From assembly GCA_949361645.1 (NCBI GenBank), contig OX442416.1:2281430-2345429 (forward strand): a stretch of DNA of 64,000 nt, written 5' to 3'. Numbering within the stretch: position 1 is the first letter of the stretch; each line of letters starts with the position of its first letter. The stretch is from Spongilla lacustris (taxonomy: Eukaryota > Porifera > Demospongiae > Spongillida > Spongillidae). A model generated the notes under the pieces. That model searched no databases and was not told the DNA's origin. It was given only the letters and a program-made list of their open reading frames with translations. A program made the position numbers and the translations under genes. Shown in pieces: positions 24,041 through 38,804 of this stretch.

Positions 24041-25237
24041 ACGAGGAGGCCAAAAGTAGAAAATATAGCATTTATATATGTGTCGTTCTTCCTAAAGGAG
24101 TGTAAATCAGTATACTACATGTGTATGTAGGTTTTGAAATGGTGGCAAGGGGTAGAGGCTGAGCTAAAAGTATATTGCATTGTGGCCCCACTGATCTCAA
24201 CGTACTGTACAGTATAGCTGAAAAAAAACACTGAACAACAGGGCATGTATCACAACCTGCATGTATACAAAAAGTTATGGGTAAAGGTGTTTATTTGGCT
24301 TTACATGAAGTTCTTCAATAATATGCAATTTTGTAAAGATAGAAACTGTTGACAATATATACCCATGTTAACAAGAATGAAAAAGAAAATTAACTTTAAA
24401 ATCACTATTGTAAAATGTACATTGCAATATATTCCATTGTTATGACAGCACTAGTACATGTATTAACTTATATTGATGATTTTTTTTGACATGTTCATTT
24501 GAAGGGATGTTCAAGCTAGGAGGATTATTAAATGCATGCATACGACTTTACATCTAAGAAAAGCGCACAGACTAGGCTACAATGGTGCAAAATTTATACA
24601 CCTATACATCAAATAAACTCATTCTTCCACTTTTCCTGCAAATTGAAAAGTGCAGTTTAGTTAAGAGTGTGTAACAGGGACATTTTGCATGCATGCACCG
24701 TGGAATCGAACAAAATCGAGATAATCTCATTCCTATCAATAAATGGAGCAAAGACTGCTTAAAGGTATTTGTTTTACATGTTTACCATCTGCCACATAAT
24801 GAAGCAAATGCTTATGTTGCATGCAGGCTTTATCAGTTTTATGACGGTATATTCTCATTACGGAAATGATGCTTATCATATATCCTGAATTGTGATGGAT
24901 ATACAGCCATTGTATTCTTCTTTCCAAGTTACAAACCACACATATAAATATATACTATAATACATCCTCCGGCCTTATGATCTGTTGTTGCTTTTCTAAG
25001 ATGATCGGCTGTACAAATTAGTGTAAAATCATACGCAATCACCGTAGATTTAGATATTTTGTCGATCCATTTCATTTTTCTGGATCTCAAGTCATATCAA
25101 TTTGAAGGACAGTGGATAGTAGAAATTTTGGGTGGGCATGTGTAGTAAATGTGTTCACAGACTATTTGTCATTCTCATCCGCTTTTGCTCTACATGTGCT
25201 GTGCAATCCAAAGTATCACGTACTGGCCATGACGCCA

Positions 25238-25345
25238 GTGCAGTGATGCCGCGGCCAGCACTGGCCGTCCGGGACCGTATTGATTTGACGGCTCAGACGG
25301 CCCAGCCCGTCAAAATTTCGGACTGTTGACCGTGGCGGCGTGGCC
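25238..25345. mobile_element. One end of a GC-rich element
   Basis: Starts GCAGTGATGCCGCGGCCAGC, exactly as at about 28533. Both then run into the GGCCGTC/GACGGC motif family. It lies just beyond the right edge of duplication copy A. Confidence 0.5.
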
Positions 25346-25787
25346 CCCAGTGCATGTATTATTTGGTTCTGGTGTCATTGAGCAGCCCCCCTAGTCCTCC
25401 TACAGTCCGACGTGATAGTATCTTCGCTATTTTACTCAAGACTGAACCATTTTTGTTTCCGAGTTATCATGTTATCTAGCCGGCTGCATGGCTCAGTTGC
25501 ACTCCGACCATAGTTGTCTGTTTTTGAACGCGTGGCCCGATTATAAATATGTCTCCTAATTTTAGTTCGTGTACTGCTGAACGAAGTTTCCCAGCATTGA
25601 AGCGAGTCGGTGAAAACGTTCGTTGATGAATTCCATTTTAAATATTAATGGTATTTTCACTCGAAGCACTGCTCGTAAATCGTGCTTATAATTTGATTAT
25701 GCACCTGCAGCAGATTCAACTTATGCCTATGTGAGAATACTACTGTCTTGCTTTTATTATGCATGGGTCTGGGTACGAGACTAGGCA

Positions 25788-26840
<1,053 letters not shown>

Positions 26841-27159
26841 CATTGACCAAAAATGGGCGCCATTTTGTGGGCGTATTGAACATACCTAGTGACCTAGTGT
26901 AAGCTTATCAGCCAATCATTGAGGCCCAAAGGAATACTAACTGCACAACGTACACGCACAGACAATTATATAAGCACGAAATGCAGCACTGCGCAGGTGC
27001 TAACAATCAGAATACTAGCTAGAATAAGGATACAGTTTGAAATTCTGAATCTACTGATACCATTGGCGTTCTTTGAAACGGTTCCTGTGTAATATTTCTT
27101 TTCAAGAAAAGTTTATCGTATTTCTGATATCTGTTATACAATGTCCAAAAAGATCCACG

Positions 27160-27584
27160 GTATTGAATAAATAAAGTTTTGAGCTGAACTGTGGACCATC
27201 ATCAGAAGTTACCTATTCTGGTATCCAATGTAGGGCAAAAATTAGATTTGGTATGTAGTATATCTACTATCATACATTGTAGCCTAGCAACCTTGATAAA
27301 TAGACCACAATGAAGAAGATAGTTGGATTTCTTCCACTCTAATATGTCTGTTGCCACTTTCTGCCATTTGAGAGGGGTGGCTCTGCTTTGGGAGACCGTG
27401 CTTTGCAGCATATATGACATTTGTTGACTGGCTTTTCCAATTCCTTAGAGATCCCAGGCCACCACACAGACTGATGTGCCCTCCCTCGGCATTTTGCGAT
27501 ACAGACAGAAGAGAAGAAGAATATCCTGGATATCATGCTACTGAGGAAGGGTGCTGAGGTGCTAGTTGTGAATACATCAATCAT
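27160..27584 (-). pseudogene. Ty3/Gypsy-type integrase fragment
   Basis: Minus strand: a zinc-binding region with HQSVWWPGISKELE and CHICCKARSPKAEPP, then after a one-base shift WQKVATDILEWKKSNYLL, the start of the catalytic core, then a third frame with DDGPQFSS around the second catalytic Asp. Two frame changes and missing flanks make it a dead LTR-retrotransposon fragment. No LTRs are visible. Confidence 0.75.
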
Positions 27585-28009
27585 GTTACTAATTGATGGA
27601 ATTTAACAGGCACCAGCTACTCAAATTAAGTACATGACTGTTGCAGCTGGTGATGAGGATACTTTAATTCTATCGGAACCTACGCTTGGTGCATTAGGTG
27701 AACATCTGATAGAGTCTGGATAATAAAATGAAGAGTGTAAAGGTTATCGTTTATATGTGTACATGTGTGGAGATAATTAGTAATCATATTCTTTACACAT
27801 CTAGTGTTTTACTTCAGTTGAAAATTATTTGAAAGGATTGTGATTGTGGGTATGCACATGTGTGCGTACATCACTGCATCATTGTTTACTTTATTGGGAG
27901 ATGGATAATTGAATATATAATAAACTCGGAACATTTTTGCCAATAGTGTGCCAACGGCCAGAGAGTATCCGATCAAATTTAGCCAGTTTTGAAGCTTTTA
28001 ACAGAACAG

Positions 28010-28208
28010 TATGGACCAACATGTACTAGTAATGCTCAGAGTATCAATGAGCACTGAGCTACAATATATCATGTACGCAACTCATGTTATTTAATATTTA
28101 AAAAGGAGTACATGTATTCAAAAATGCCAGCGGGAGGGATTCTAAGTGCCAGTGGGGGGGATTCTAAGTGCCAGTGGGGGGGATTCTAAGTGCCCAGGGC
28201 ACTTAGAA

Positions 28209-28242
<34 letters not shown>

Positions 28243-28500
28243 ACTGGCACTTAGAGTCCCTCTCGAGGTTTCTACCGCGTACCGCGTTTAGATACCTGCA
28301 ATTGACCAATCAGATTGCGCGAATCACTTCCGTTATTGTCTAAATATGAAACCGAGGGATCCACGTGATTTAGAATCCCCTCGGGCCCTTAGTAGCGCCC
28401 TCGCTACCGCTCGGGACGTTACAGCCCAGGGCCCTCGGGGATTCTAAATCACGTGGATCCCTCGGTTTCAGTGTCTAACCTATATTTAGACTATAGCATA
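28010..28500. repeat. Rearranged partial copy of the Crypton-bearing element
   Basis: 28010-28335 matches 50610-50960, and 28340-28490 is the reverse complement of about 49845-49990. It contains ATTCTAAGTGCC repeats flanking a long C-run (28211-28242) that pair into a hairpin, then a second hairpin (GGATCCACGTGATTTAGAATCCCC arms). No recombinase codons are present. Confidence 0.7.
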
Positions 28501-28531
28501 ATGGAATCTCGCAATCTGATTGGTCTATTGC

Positions 28532-29360
28532 AGGCAGTGATGCCGCGGCCAGCTTTTGACAATCCGGTCACGTTCACGGCTGGCCGTTTGGATATAAACG
28601 GTCACGTTCACGGTCAAAGATGGACCGTATGATTTCAATACGGTCACGTACACGGCTGGCCGTCAGCCGTCAAAATTTTACTAATACGGTCACGGACGGT
28701 CAGTAATTATGCTTGGCATGCGCGTATCAATAGAAACGGTTCATATGAACGATATGGCAGAACAAGTGTGAAAGAGCAGATTCAATTAACTAAAGTCTTT
28801 ATTGCATCTGAGAAGGAGAACAGATTCAATCCTGGCTGGATCCATCCTCCATCTTCACAATGAGTTTTAACAGGGAGAGAACTCGCTTGCACGTGGAATC
28901 CACGCAATAACACCTTCTTTTTCGCAAACCGAGCATAATCATGGCATGTCTCGTCCCCAGACCCACATTCGGCAGCAGCGGATGGTTACATCACCGCTAC
29001 GCGAAAAGTGGCATATGCAATATCAGGCTGGGGACGAGACTATGTCATGGCGAGGGGACAACTTAAAATGGTTCCATAACGGTAAACCACATGTTGGTGA
29101 CAGTCGAGTGTGCTGCAGCCTGCAGACTTCGGCTTATCCTCAAAGGTTTTAGCTTTCTTAGAAAGACATTTGCCACGCAGGAAAAAAAAGAGAAGACACT
29201 GCACGTGACGCTGATGACGCTTAATGGACCGTCAAAAGTTCTGATGGCCACGGGCGGCTAGCAAATAAAATTGACGGCCAATTATTTTTCACGGTTCAAT
29301 CACGTGATCGGTAAGCTTCCCGGTCACGGTCACGGTCGGCCGTCAAAAACCGTCAAATGA
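28532..29360. mobile_element. Element with CGGTCACG-rich ends
   Basis: Both ends carry clusters of CGGTCACG and GGCCGTCA motifs in opposite overall sense (28555-28710 and 29260-29358). A GTCTCGTCCCC hairpin MITE is nested at 28949-29040. No transposase is seen. Duplication copy B begins immediately after its right end. Confidence 0.55.
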
Positions 29361-30853
29361 ATACAACTTCAGCATGTGAACAGAATGTTTCAAAAGCCTT
29401 ACTCAAAATAATTTTTAAAATTTGGAATTATACTGTAAGAATGCTTTACATGCATGTACCTTTTATTAAATAAGTAATTTTACTTAGTAACATGTAAATA
29501 CTTTTTAGACTGTTTCCGTACATTATGTTGTGCCTAAGTAAATTTTGCATGGTAGATTTCTTAGGGGTAACTCTATTTTCTGTGGCATTGGGCCAATTGG
29601 CTAAAATGGTCATTCTATGCTTGCAGAACTGCTTTTGGGGACATTGAGTTTTCCTGTTTGTGTATGTACTCCTTTGGTACTCTATTTCTGGCTTGGGTTC
29701 TTTTCCAGCACATTGGCTTACCAAGGATTATTAACTAGTTAATCACCCTCTTGGGCTTACATGGTATATGTTGTGGCATGTGTCTGTCAGCAGGTCAGGT
29801 ACATTGTAGGTTACCTGACAGAAAGGTCAAAAGTGGGCATTCTGAGCAAAGAAGCCAGCATTGACACATTTAATATTTCTACCTATAGGAAAAAGGAATA
29901 ACTTACAATTTCAACAGTTCAAACAGTTGAACAAAATGATGGCAACACTATGTAGTTGCTCACAGGAGGTATCAGAGTTAATCTTCAACAATTTCTCTAT
30001 TCGACTCCATGCAGTTACAAGACCAGGCATCACAAGAAGGCTTTCCTGCATTGAAAACACTTTCACTTTTATTGATTCATAGCTGTTGTGTAACAAAATG
30101 ATTCGAAATAATCTTTTAATGCTGCATGGCTACTAACCCATGCATTTCTTCTGATGGCAGCAATTACTCTGTTGGCAGTAACAGTTGACTTTCCAGGCTG
30201 GAAGGTAAGTGCTTTCCGTTCATCTTAATCCCATCTGGAGAGCTGGGCTCCTATTCGACCTGCATGTACTATTAATAATCCCTTCTTTCACATACATGTA
30301 TTTTTTAAAGTCACTCAGCAGGCCTTTGGGCTTTGTATTTTCATCACATATTGTTCATTGAAGTGTATTTGACGAATGTTGAATAAGTGAAGGCCTGTAC
30401 ATTTGCACACTCTGCACAGCTACACAAAAGTAGGTCATAGGGTCAAGATAGAATAGGTAGCTTTGGTTAGAACAATGATGCAGTATAATTTAACAGTTCT
30501 GCTATCCTCTGTACAACTTTCCTGCATTTGCTGTAAATGTAAATGACTATGAAGGCTGTTATGTGATGATAGAGGAGTTGCATCTGATGTCACAATCTCC
30601 ATTGTTATCAGTTGAGAACAAGGAAGCTGTAAAACAAATAAACATAAACTTGAGCTTCACTCCCAATTGAAGACTCTAGAAAGATAGTAGCCAGTTTTGC
30701 TGTAAAGACAAAACACTCAGTTGAACATTCTATACGATGTTGTAATAATATTTTTGCACTTCAATAATGGTTTATTGCAATGGTTACAGTTATACAGACT
30801 ATACATAATACACATATACAATACAAACAAAAGGACTAATATTACAATAAGTT

Positions 30854-31048
30854 CTATGGATCTTCCACAGATGATCCTGCTCGAGACAGGAGTGCCCGTG
30901 CGTTGACTCGTATCAAAGTCAGGCTAAGCCTACCATACAATAGACAGGTAGCTTGGGACTTGGAGCAATTTCCCCTGGTGGCTAGGCGAGTAGCAAGGCG
31001 TGATAACATTTGTATGGCTTCTGCACCACAGCACCCATAAGTCTCCAC
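30854..31048 (-). pseudogene. Non-LTR retrotransposon C-terminal fragment (copy B)
   Basis: Duplicate of the fragment at 20591-20935, sharing the LYGRLSLTLIR stretch. The frame upstream of VETYGCCGAEAIQ is changed by small differences. Confidence 0.6.
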
Positions 31049-32509
31049 TGCTATGGGGATACATGTCCAGCCTAGCTCAGAGCACTTGGTATCATTAGCA
31101 TTGTGGTTTATGTAACAAAAAGCTCTGGTCTATGCATAAAGCACTTTGAAAATAGCAAGTGAGAACTGGTCAAAATAGAACCCAGGTGATATGTACAATG
31201 CTCATAGAACTCTGTGAGAACAGTTATATGCAAGCAACATGTTATTAAAGCTGAATGTCAAGATTACATTGGGTAATTGTGCTTCATAACAATTATTGTT
31301 TTTGAAACACAAGCATGCAAGCACTTAAGCACATGTAGTAAAATACACAAACACAGATCAGAGGCACTCTTGCACCATTTATACACATCCTTGCTGATCT
31401 TGCATATACTTCCCCCATCCTCCCACTGCGTTACCCAGCTACATTGGAAGACTCCCATTTTACGATCTCTATGTTGTAGCAACAATGTTCTATAAATACT
31501 TCGATAGTTGTCAATATAATCCCATATATCATCAAAAACTTGGACTGCCATCAGCTCTATACACTAGTGCTCACATTGCCCTGCATGTGCAGTTGTGCGT
31601 TAATGCATGCTGTAACCCAATGCTTAACTCTAAGCAGTACAGCATTCCACGTCAAGACAGCACCAAATGTATAATCCTGCATGAGACAGTTGTAGGCCAT
31701 ATATGAATAATGGTCAGGTATGTTATACACCCAGCGTACCAGGTAAGTATTACTGTGCATACCAAATATTAAGATATGAGAAGTCACTCTTCTGGGAGAA
31801 GTCGCTTATTAGTCACCGATTACATGAATAAAGTGTCACGTCGCTTATTATATTACATCTCAGGATATTTAAAACCCCACTTTTGTTCCGATTCTGTCAA
31901 ATCACCAGCTACAGTTCAAAGCATGGGTCCACTTGTCTTGGATCAGTTTAGGATCATACTGCGCAAATTTAGCTTTACCTGGAGGAATCATCAACTCATC
32001 GGCATTGAAGTTGTACAATCAAGACAAATTGTATTCATGTAAAAAGAAGTATTGAAGGTAACATGAGACAGAAATTTTCGTTGCCTGATTAATATTGATG
32101 GGTGAGTGGTGAAACAATTACAAGTCTACACAATGTTGTGTGTGCACTGATTAACATGTGTCAGCGTGTTTATTGCAGTTACGTTACTGAACATTGTGTC
32201 TGTTCAGAATTCATCTCTTCAGTAGCAGCCTGTGTCTACTTTTCTTGCAGTCTGGGCCAGTCTTGATGGGGCAGTACCAATAACCCTTAGATATTGGTGT
32301 AGACGTAACTCACGTGCAGTTATAAACTTTTTAAAACATCGATATCATCATCATCATCATCAATTATTAATATAAATTAATGCATTTATGGTGTGTTGGG
32401 GTGGGGAAGAGGGGCACTTTACAACTGTTTTTCTACATTTTAAAATGCAGTTCGTGAAATTCATTCCATATAAGGTAAACAGTTATAGCACACTCAGAGG
32501 TCGCGGGGG

Positions 32510-32517
32510 TATATAAA
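32510..32517 (+). promoter_or_regulatory. TATA box of saposin-like gene B
   Basis: TATATAAA 69 bases before the ATG, the same spacing as in copy A. Confidence 0.75.
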
Positions 32518-32578
32518 ACGTGATTCTTGTACTCACACACATTCTCCGCACTGGAAACAGTTCACCTGAAGTACCAAG

Positions 32579-33389
32579 ATGATGCTCGTAGGACTGGCCC
32601 TGTGCTTCGCGATGCTGACAGTATCGGCTACAGCTCTTCCTCGATCAATGGTAAACACATGCATACGCTATTCTCATTGCAACCACACGATGGGCATTAT
32701 ATAGTGATGCATGGTGTTGCGGCTGTTCATTGTAGGACTCTTTCGAGTATGAAGTTCGCTCGGAAAGTGAAATGGCCTGCCTTTCGTCCCTGAGCAACGC
32801 ACACGAGTCTGCCGAGGTGATGCGCAGGTACTTGGCAGCAGCGTATTTGGATCCCGCAAGCGACGAAGACACAGACTACGTGTACACTGCTGGGGTAAGT
32901 CCATCATGCATGTACTCTATACATATATATATATTGTTTAAAAGTTAAAACCCACTCTTTCTCTTGGTTACAGCTTTCATGCAGCCTTTGTCAGAAAGCC
33001 GTTCCTAAAGTCCTTTCACTGATCAACAAGAGGGGTTGCGGCGTTTTGTTTGGCCTCGAAATAGCAGCGGGTACGTGAAATCGGTTTTTACATGTATATC
33101 GCCGCCTAACCGGTATATTAACACATCATGCACATTTTTCGCACACACTGCATGACGACATACATTTTTAGCGTGCCAAGTACTTGGATTCGGCCCAGAA
33201 GATCCCCTGACCTGTAAATCCATTGTATATTGATGCATCGCAGCCTAGCTTGTGATTGGATTCGCCATTCCTAACCCTATAGGGGCCTGCACTGGCCTCT
33301 TTATCGCCGGATGCAAAAAGGCTTTATCCTATGTCGAACAGAAAATTACCAATCCAACCACGATATGCCATGCCCTGAATGTATGTTGA
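32579..33389 (+). CDS. Secreted saposin-B-like protein, copy B
   Basis: Exons 32579-32650, 32736-32894, 32974-33070, 33172-33213, 33283-33389 (TGA). 158 residues, with the same exon lengths and phases as copy A. Nine residues differ from copy A: A23S, K24M, G35S, Y47H, V94I, F101V, E112Q, T136K, V145I. All eight domain cysteines and the signal peptide are kept. The stop codon differs (TGA against TAA) but ends the protein at the same residue. Every exon is intact, so both tandem copies look expressed or recently so. Function as for copy A: a secreted lipid-interacting protein is the best guess. Confidence 0.8.
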
Positions 33390-35518
33390 TTTCAGAAGCC
33401 CCTCCTCTGGATGATGCGCTGCTAATAGAATGCTAACGTCCTTTTTATTTTTATTTTATTTTTTAGCTGTATACCTGTACTTTGCGATGCATGCTCATGT
33501 ACACAGTGTAATATAGGTATTATATACTGTAAAGAAGTATACGTTACGCCATAGTAAAGTTACGTTAATGTTTATCACGCGCATGCATGCAGGTCCGATC
33601 TATCCAGATGTTGGAAGCGGGCGGCTATAGTTCGCAAAACTCTACGCAATCCGATTCCCAGGATTGCATGCACATGCAGCCATGCATCCTGAAATTTGTA
33701 CCACAAAGCTTAGATCCAACGTTTGCTAGCTCGGGGCAAGCTTATTATTATTTATAGGATGTGCAAATCCAAGCGGCTTTGCGCGTATAACATGCAATAT
33801 AATATTAAAATCATTTTATCTTGCTCAGGACTAATACTCATTATAGCTCTCGTTATTAGCTGTCAAGTTCATTTTGCTGTATCAAGCACTAGTGCACCGT
33901 GCTGCAAATGATTGCATGCATAGGACACAGATGCCTTCATAGTACTGTGATGCGCAAGCCTGTATGGCAGCCATCTAATACCCTCCCTGATTCCCTATAA
34001 CCAAGTGAAACAGATAAGCGCGTATTATTGGAGTGAAGGCTATTCACAGCTAGGCAGGTGTAATAAATTAATATTTTTCGGGCAGGGGGTGTGATTTACG
34101 TTATATAATTTTATGTATATACATGTATATCGCGCGAGGAGGCCAAAAATATAGGATATCATTTATACACATATGTCGTTCTTCCTAAAGGAATGTAAGG
34201 TGAGTTCAGTATACTACATGTGCATGTAGGTTTGGAATGATGGCGAGGGGTAGAGGCTGAGCTATATCGCATTGTGGCCCAGTGTGTGGTATGATGTCAA
34301 TCTCAGCATACTGTATACTAGTATATAGCTGAATAAAATTGAAAAACAGGGCATGCATGTATCACAACCTACATTGTATATGCAAAAAGCTATGGGTAAA
34401 GGTGGTTATTTCGCTTTACATGAAGTTCTTCGATAAGATGCAATTTTGTACAGCTAGAAACTGTTGACAATATATACCCATGTTAACAAGATATCTGGCA
34501 AAAAAAAAGGAAAATTAACTTTAAAGCCATTTTAAAATCACTATTGTAAAATGTACATGTATATTGCAAAATATTCCATTCAAGTGCTGCGACAGCAATA
34601 GTACTTGTATTAACTTATATTGATGTTTTGTTGAGACATGTTGATATGAAGTGATGTTGTATTAACTTGTAAGCTAGGAGGGTTATTAACTTTCTACAAT
34701 ACTTTGAAGTCATACATCTGAAAAATAAGAAAAGTACACACAGTTGTGCTACAATGGTGTAAAATTTACACACCTATGCATGAAATAAACTCATTCTTCA
34801 CTTCTAATTCCTGCAATTCGAAAAGTGCTGTTTATTTAAGAGAGTGTTAACAGTATTAGACGACATTGCATGCCTTAGAACATTTTGATGAAGGCAGGCT
34901 AAAATGGCTTTTCGCAATTCACTGAACAAAATCAAGATAATCTCATTCCTATCAATAAATGGAACAAAGACTGCTAAAAGGTATTTGTTTTACATGATTA
35001 TCAGGTACTTCACCTGCCACATAATGAAGCTAGAACGCAGCAAAAGCTTATCGCAAGCAGGCTTTGTCCATTACGGAAATGATGTTTATTATATCATCCT
35101 GAATTGTCATGGATGCAGCCATTGTATTCTTCTTTCCAAGCTACAAACAACACATATAAATACTATAATAACATCCTCCTTATGATTTTCTAAGACGACC
35201 GGCTGTACAAATAAGTGTAAAATTATACACAATCACCGAAGATTTAGGTATTCTGTCGATCCATTTCATTTTCATGAGGATTTTCTGGATCTCGATAAGT
35301 CATATCTTTGATATCTATTCATTCAATTATCATTTGTATAGGAAAATAATTTGAAGGACAGTGCATAGTAGAGCTTTTGGGTGTGTCTAGTAAATGATCA
35401 TGAGCCGGTTCATAACATTTGCACACTGCTTTTGATGATTCAGGGAAATGAAGGTTTTGCTGTGTATCAGCATCCATCTTGGATACAGCTAGAGGTTTAG
35501 GGTATTCCTCAGTTAGGG

Positions 35519-35707
35519 ATGTATTCCGTCACTAGGGAATCAGTAGCGGGGTGGCCTGGTGGGGTCTGCGTGCCAGGCCACACTTGCGGGCCTAAATCAG
35601 ATCCCGAGGAGCCAATGCAGCAAGGGGAGCAGAAGAAAGAGCCAGTAGAACCCACTCCTCCCGCTGCTCCACCCGCTGAAGCCTCTTCTACTCCATCCAC
35701 CAACTGA
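35519..35707 (+). CDS. Small Pro/Glu-rich open frame, doubtful
   Basis: 62 codons starting MYSVTRESVAGWPGG, then a C-terminal EPTPPAAPPAEASSTPS tail. I recognise no family. The tail resembles DNA at about 26768-26836. The upstream frame is open back to a TAG at about 35497-35499, so it may be the last exon of a gene or a remnant. Confidence 0.2.
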   Translation: MYSVTRESVAGWPGGVCVPGHTCGPKSDPEEPMQQGEQKKEPVEPTPPAAPPAEASSTPSTN

Positions 35708-38700
35708 TCTGACAACTGATCGTATTTGGGTTACAGCTAGATGTAGCTGCATGGGTTTGTCATATATTCATCTAGCATTCTACTAAGCCATTCAAGTATA
35801 TACTTTGAATTTTGTCGCTCTGCATGGTTCGTAGAATGGTATTTATATTAACAGAGAACTGCTCCTCAGGTGTGCATGTGGCTGTTTGGATGGCGAATGT
35901 CAACTAGAGCATTTTTTTTTTTTTTTAAGCTATATACAATTCATGTATTCGTACTGGAACAATATTTAGCTACCTATGTACTGGCAGTACTGCATACATT
36001 AACGAACTGTTGTTAATACATGTATAATATATAGTGATCACTGAATGATACATGTATAATTTTATTCTGGTGCTTCGATCGTTGTTTATTAGACGCTTAT
36101 TGTTAGAGAATTTTAATGCCTTCACGTCACGAAATGAAGAGAGCCAAAGAATGAGCAAAACACGATTAGATTCCACCAAATCAAGTACCAATGCAGAGCT
36201 TGAAAAGAAGCGGGCCTCTAAATATCACGTGGGATAGTGCCTGAAAAGGAACGGGGGACGCACAAAATATCAACCAGAGTTTGAAAACGTATGTCATGCG
36301 ATCACGGGGCGCATGCAGGGATGGGGGGCGCGCCAAAATGGACCAGAGATAATTATCGCGTTAACTCGAATGGGAGCCTCAATATCGAGTCTTGAACATC
36401 TGTGTTTCTAATCACGGACATACGGTATTCAATCGCCACCTCCATATTCCTGTTCACGTATAAGTAAGAATCTTCGGATTGCTGTATCTATCACCAGCTG
36501 CGAACGCCATGGGGACCCTTGCATTCGTATTTGGCTACACCACTGCAGTAGAAGACAACGGTATTGGGAGAATTATGAACATGCCTGCTCGGTGAAAAGA
36601 GTGGGGCGAAGTGTTTGCTAGTTGAGTACACAGACCACTTTAATTTTCAGAGCACTCATGCAGATGTAATGAAGGTAGACAATTCCTACAACTGAATTTG
36701 CAAATGAAGAAAGCCTATTTGCAAATGCACGACTGTCATCAGTAGTATACATGTAGCTGTAGGATCCTACCAAACCTCACTTTAACATACTGTATACCTT
36801 GCTTTTTGCAACACCAATTCTACATATACCACCAATCAATCACTTTCTCGATAGAGACGTTTTGGATTTATTTGTTCCCCTAATTTTTTTTTTCTCTGCC
36901 AGGAGTGTTCGATATATGGCGTAGTGTATTCGTCGCAATGAATAGCACGCTTAGATTCGTCTTATTATAGTATCTGGTAATCTGAGTAGGCCTCCTTCTT
37001 CGTACAGGCCGTGCAGCTCTTTTTATTTCATGCATTGATAGGCCTACCTTTGTTCTTCGGATAATTAACTCAGACTTCTTCGGCCCTATCTACGAGCCGT
37101 TCTCATTGGCTAGGTCATTTAGAACCGCCTGTTGTATCTTTCAAACGTGTCTGCAGTTGCGTAAAATGTACGTTTAAAAATTGTGCGTAGCAGTAAATTA
37201 AGACGCGCGTGTGTGACGTCATATTGCACAACTGCTAAGCAAACGAGAATTTCCACTGATAATGGCTTTGCATCTGCTTGAGTCACCTCATCACCAGCTA
37301 ACAAGCCTACATCTTATTTGCATGAAAAGATACGTTTGGAATTACTGAAAATGCTGCAATTTGAAACTAATCACTCGCACGAAACGCATGATGTTCCTGT
37401 CGCGAGTTACCGCACAGGCATGGAGGAGAAGAACGAAAATTAAATGGCGGAATTTCGGTGCCGACTTGTCTCTTCACATAAAATGGCACTGTTTAGCGAC
37501 GCTCACGTAATATGTGCATATCTGTCATGTTTTTCATGTATTATATGCGAGCTGGCGAGCAAAGACAACGCTTCGTTATCCTTTCAAAACGCTTGATCGA
37601 AAACCACGCCACTACCATGCATGGGTCCTGATATTAAGACTGTTTACCGTGATGGATTGAACAATATTTGTCATCTGTCTGTATGCTTTTCGCCATTTCG
37701 TTATTTCTATTCTCACTACTTTAATTACTTTATCCATTTTGCCTGTGCGCGCACTGAGAGAATTTTTCAAAGTTTTCTTTTATTAGTTACCAGAATTTGA
37801 CAACGAATTTGAACGATTGCAGAAATTTGGTTCAGTTATTCGTATCGCGGAATTTACTAAAAACAAATTTTCAACGCGGAACATTTGAAACATTGGTATG
37901 GGAGTTCGGAATGGAATCGGGCTTCCACAAAGTCACACAATGAAGTTATTGTTAGGCGACAGCCACACTCATGTAATCCGCTATTGTGCATTACGTCGTG
38001 CCCGTAGGCACGTCGCTCTGTTTAGCTGGCTAGTATCTACTATCGACGCAACTTTTAATAGCGATGTTGCAGTGTGATTCTCAATGCTGCTTCCCGTGTA
38101 CCCTGTGACAGTGTGTTCACCGTCGACGTCAGAGGGACTGCAATGTGTTTGCCTTATGGAATTCACTATCAGATGTACCCTGTGTTTAGCTGGGACAGCA
38201 AAAAAAAACTGTACAGGGTACCTCTTACAGTGATCCCTACTCTGCATAGTGAGAAGGTCTCTCTCACATCAAACAAAAGTTTCCTTTTGCAGTAAACACA
38301 GGATCCCTCTCACACAAGGCTCCTCGAACATTAGGGCCCATCTCAAAGTGAATAAAAGAGCCTACTCACAGGGAAAGGTTTTACTGAAGGAAAATACTGG
38401 ACAAAAAGAGCCCTGCTGTTACTGCAGGGCTGTTGAGTCTTATTATAATAATATGGTTTGCTTAAATGACTTGGTCATGTGTGGTGTTATGTGATACATG
38501 CATGTCCATTCATGTGGGTGGGGTCATTTACTGTGTGTACAGTGAATGTTTCAGTTCCTGTCAGTCGATAGTGTACAGGGTTAATGAAAATAATGTTCTC
38601 TAGTAGTTAGGTCAATCTTTCACTAAGACAGCACTTAGGGTTTATTAACTTTGTGTGGTCATTGTGTAAGTTAACCCCTTTTATCCATCAGTCCACACAC

Positions 38701-38804
38701 ATACACACAGGGATCTTATTACACATATACATGTAGAGCTGATATCTTAACACAGCAATAAAATATAATTTCCCACACTGTCAACTGATGAACAAACAAG
38801 TACT
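35708..38804. other. Unassigned, relatively repeat-poor DNA
   Basis: Two short frames with fair start contexts: MSKTRLDSTKSSTNAELEKK at 36151 and MGTLAFVFGYTTAVEDN at 36510. Neither is recognisable or extends past 30 codons. At 38400-38425, GCCCTGC...GCAGGGC forms a small hairpin. I see no other gene. Confidence 0.25.

Larger units (their letters stand above)
19136..25160. repeat. Segmental duplication, copy A
   Basis: A block of about 6 kb repeated in the same orientation at 29368-35400, some 10.2 kb away. Similarity is plain by eye along the whole length, including introns, the retroelement tail, the saposin-like gene and its flanks, with small indels. Copy A alone carries the palindromic insertion at 23663-23724 and the long AT palindrome at 23915-24040. 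The left limit is similar in both copies around CAACTTCA; the right limit fades near 25160-25190. Confidence 0.9.
29368..35400. repeat. Segmental duplication, copy B
   Basis: Direct copy of 19136-25160. It has an extra stretch near 30377-30425 and lacks the 62-bp palindrome and the AT palindrome of copy A. Confidence 0.9.

Noticed and set aside
31264..31551. 95-codon minus-strand frame
   Set aside because: The matching region in duplication copy A (about 21014-21301) has stops and indels, so the frame is not conserved between copies.
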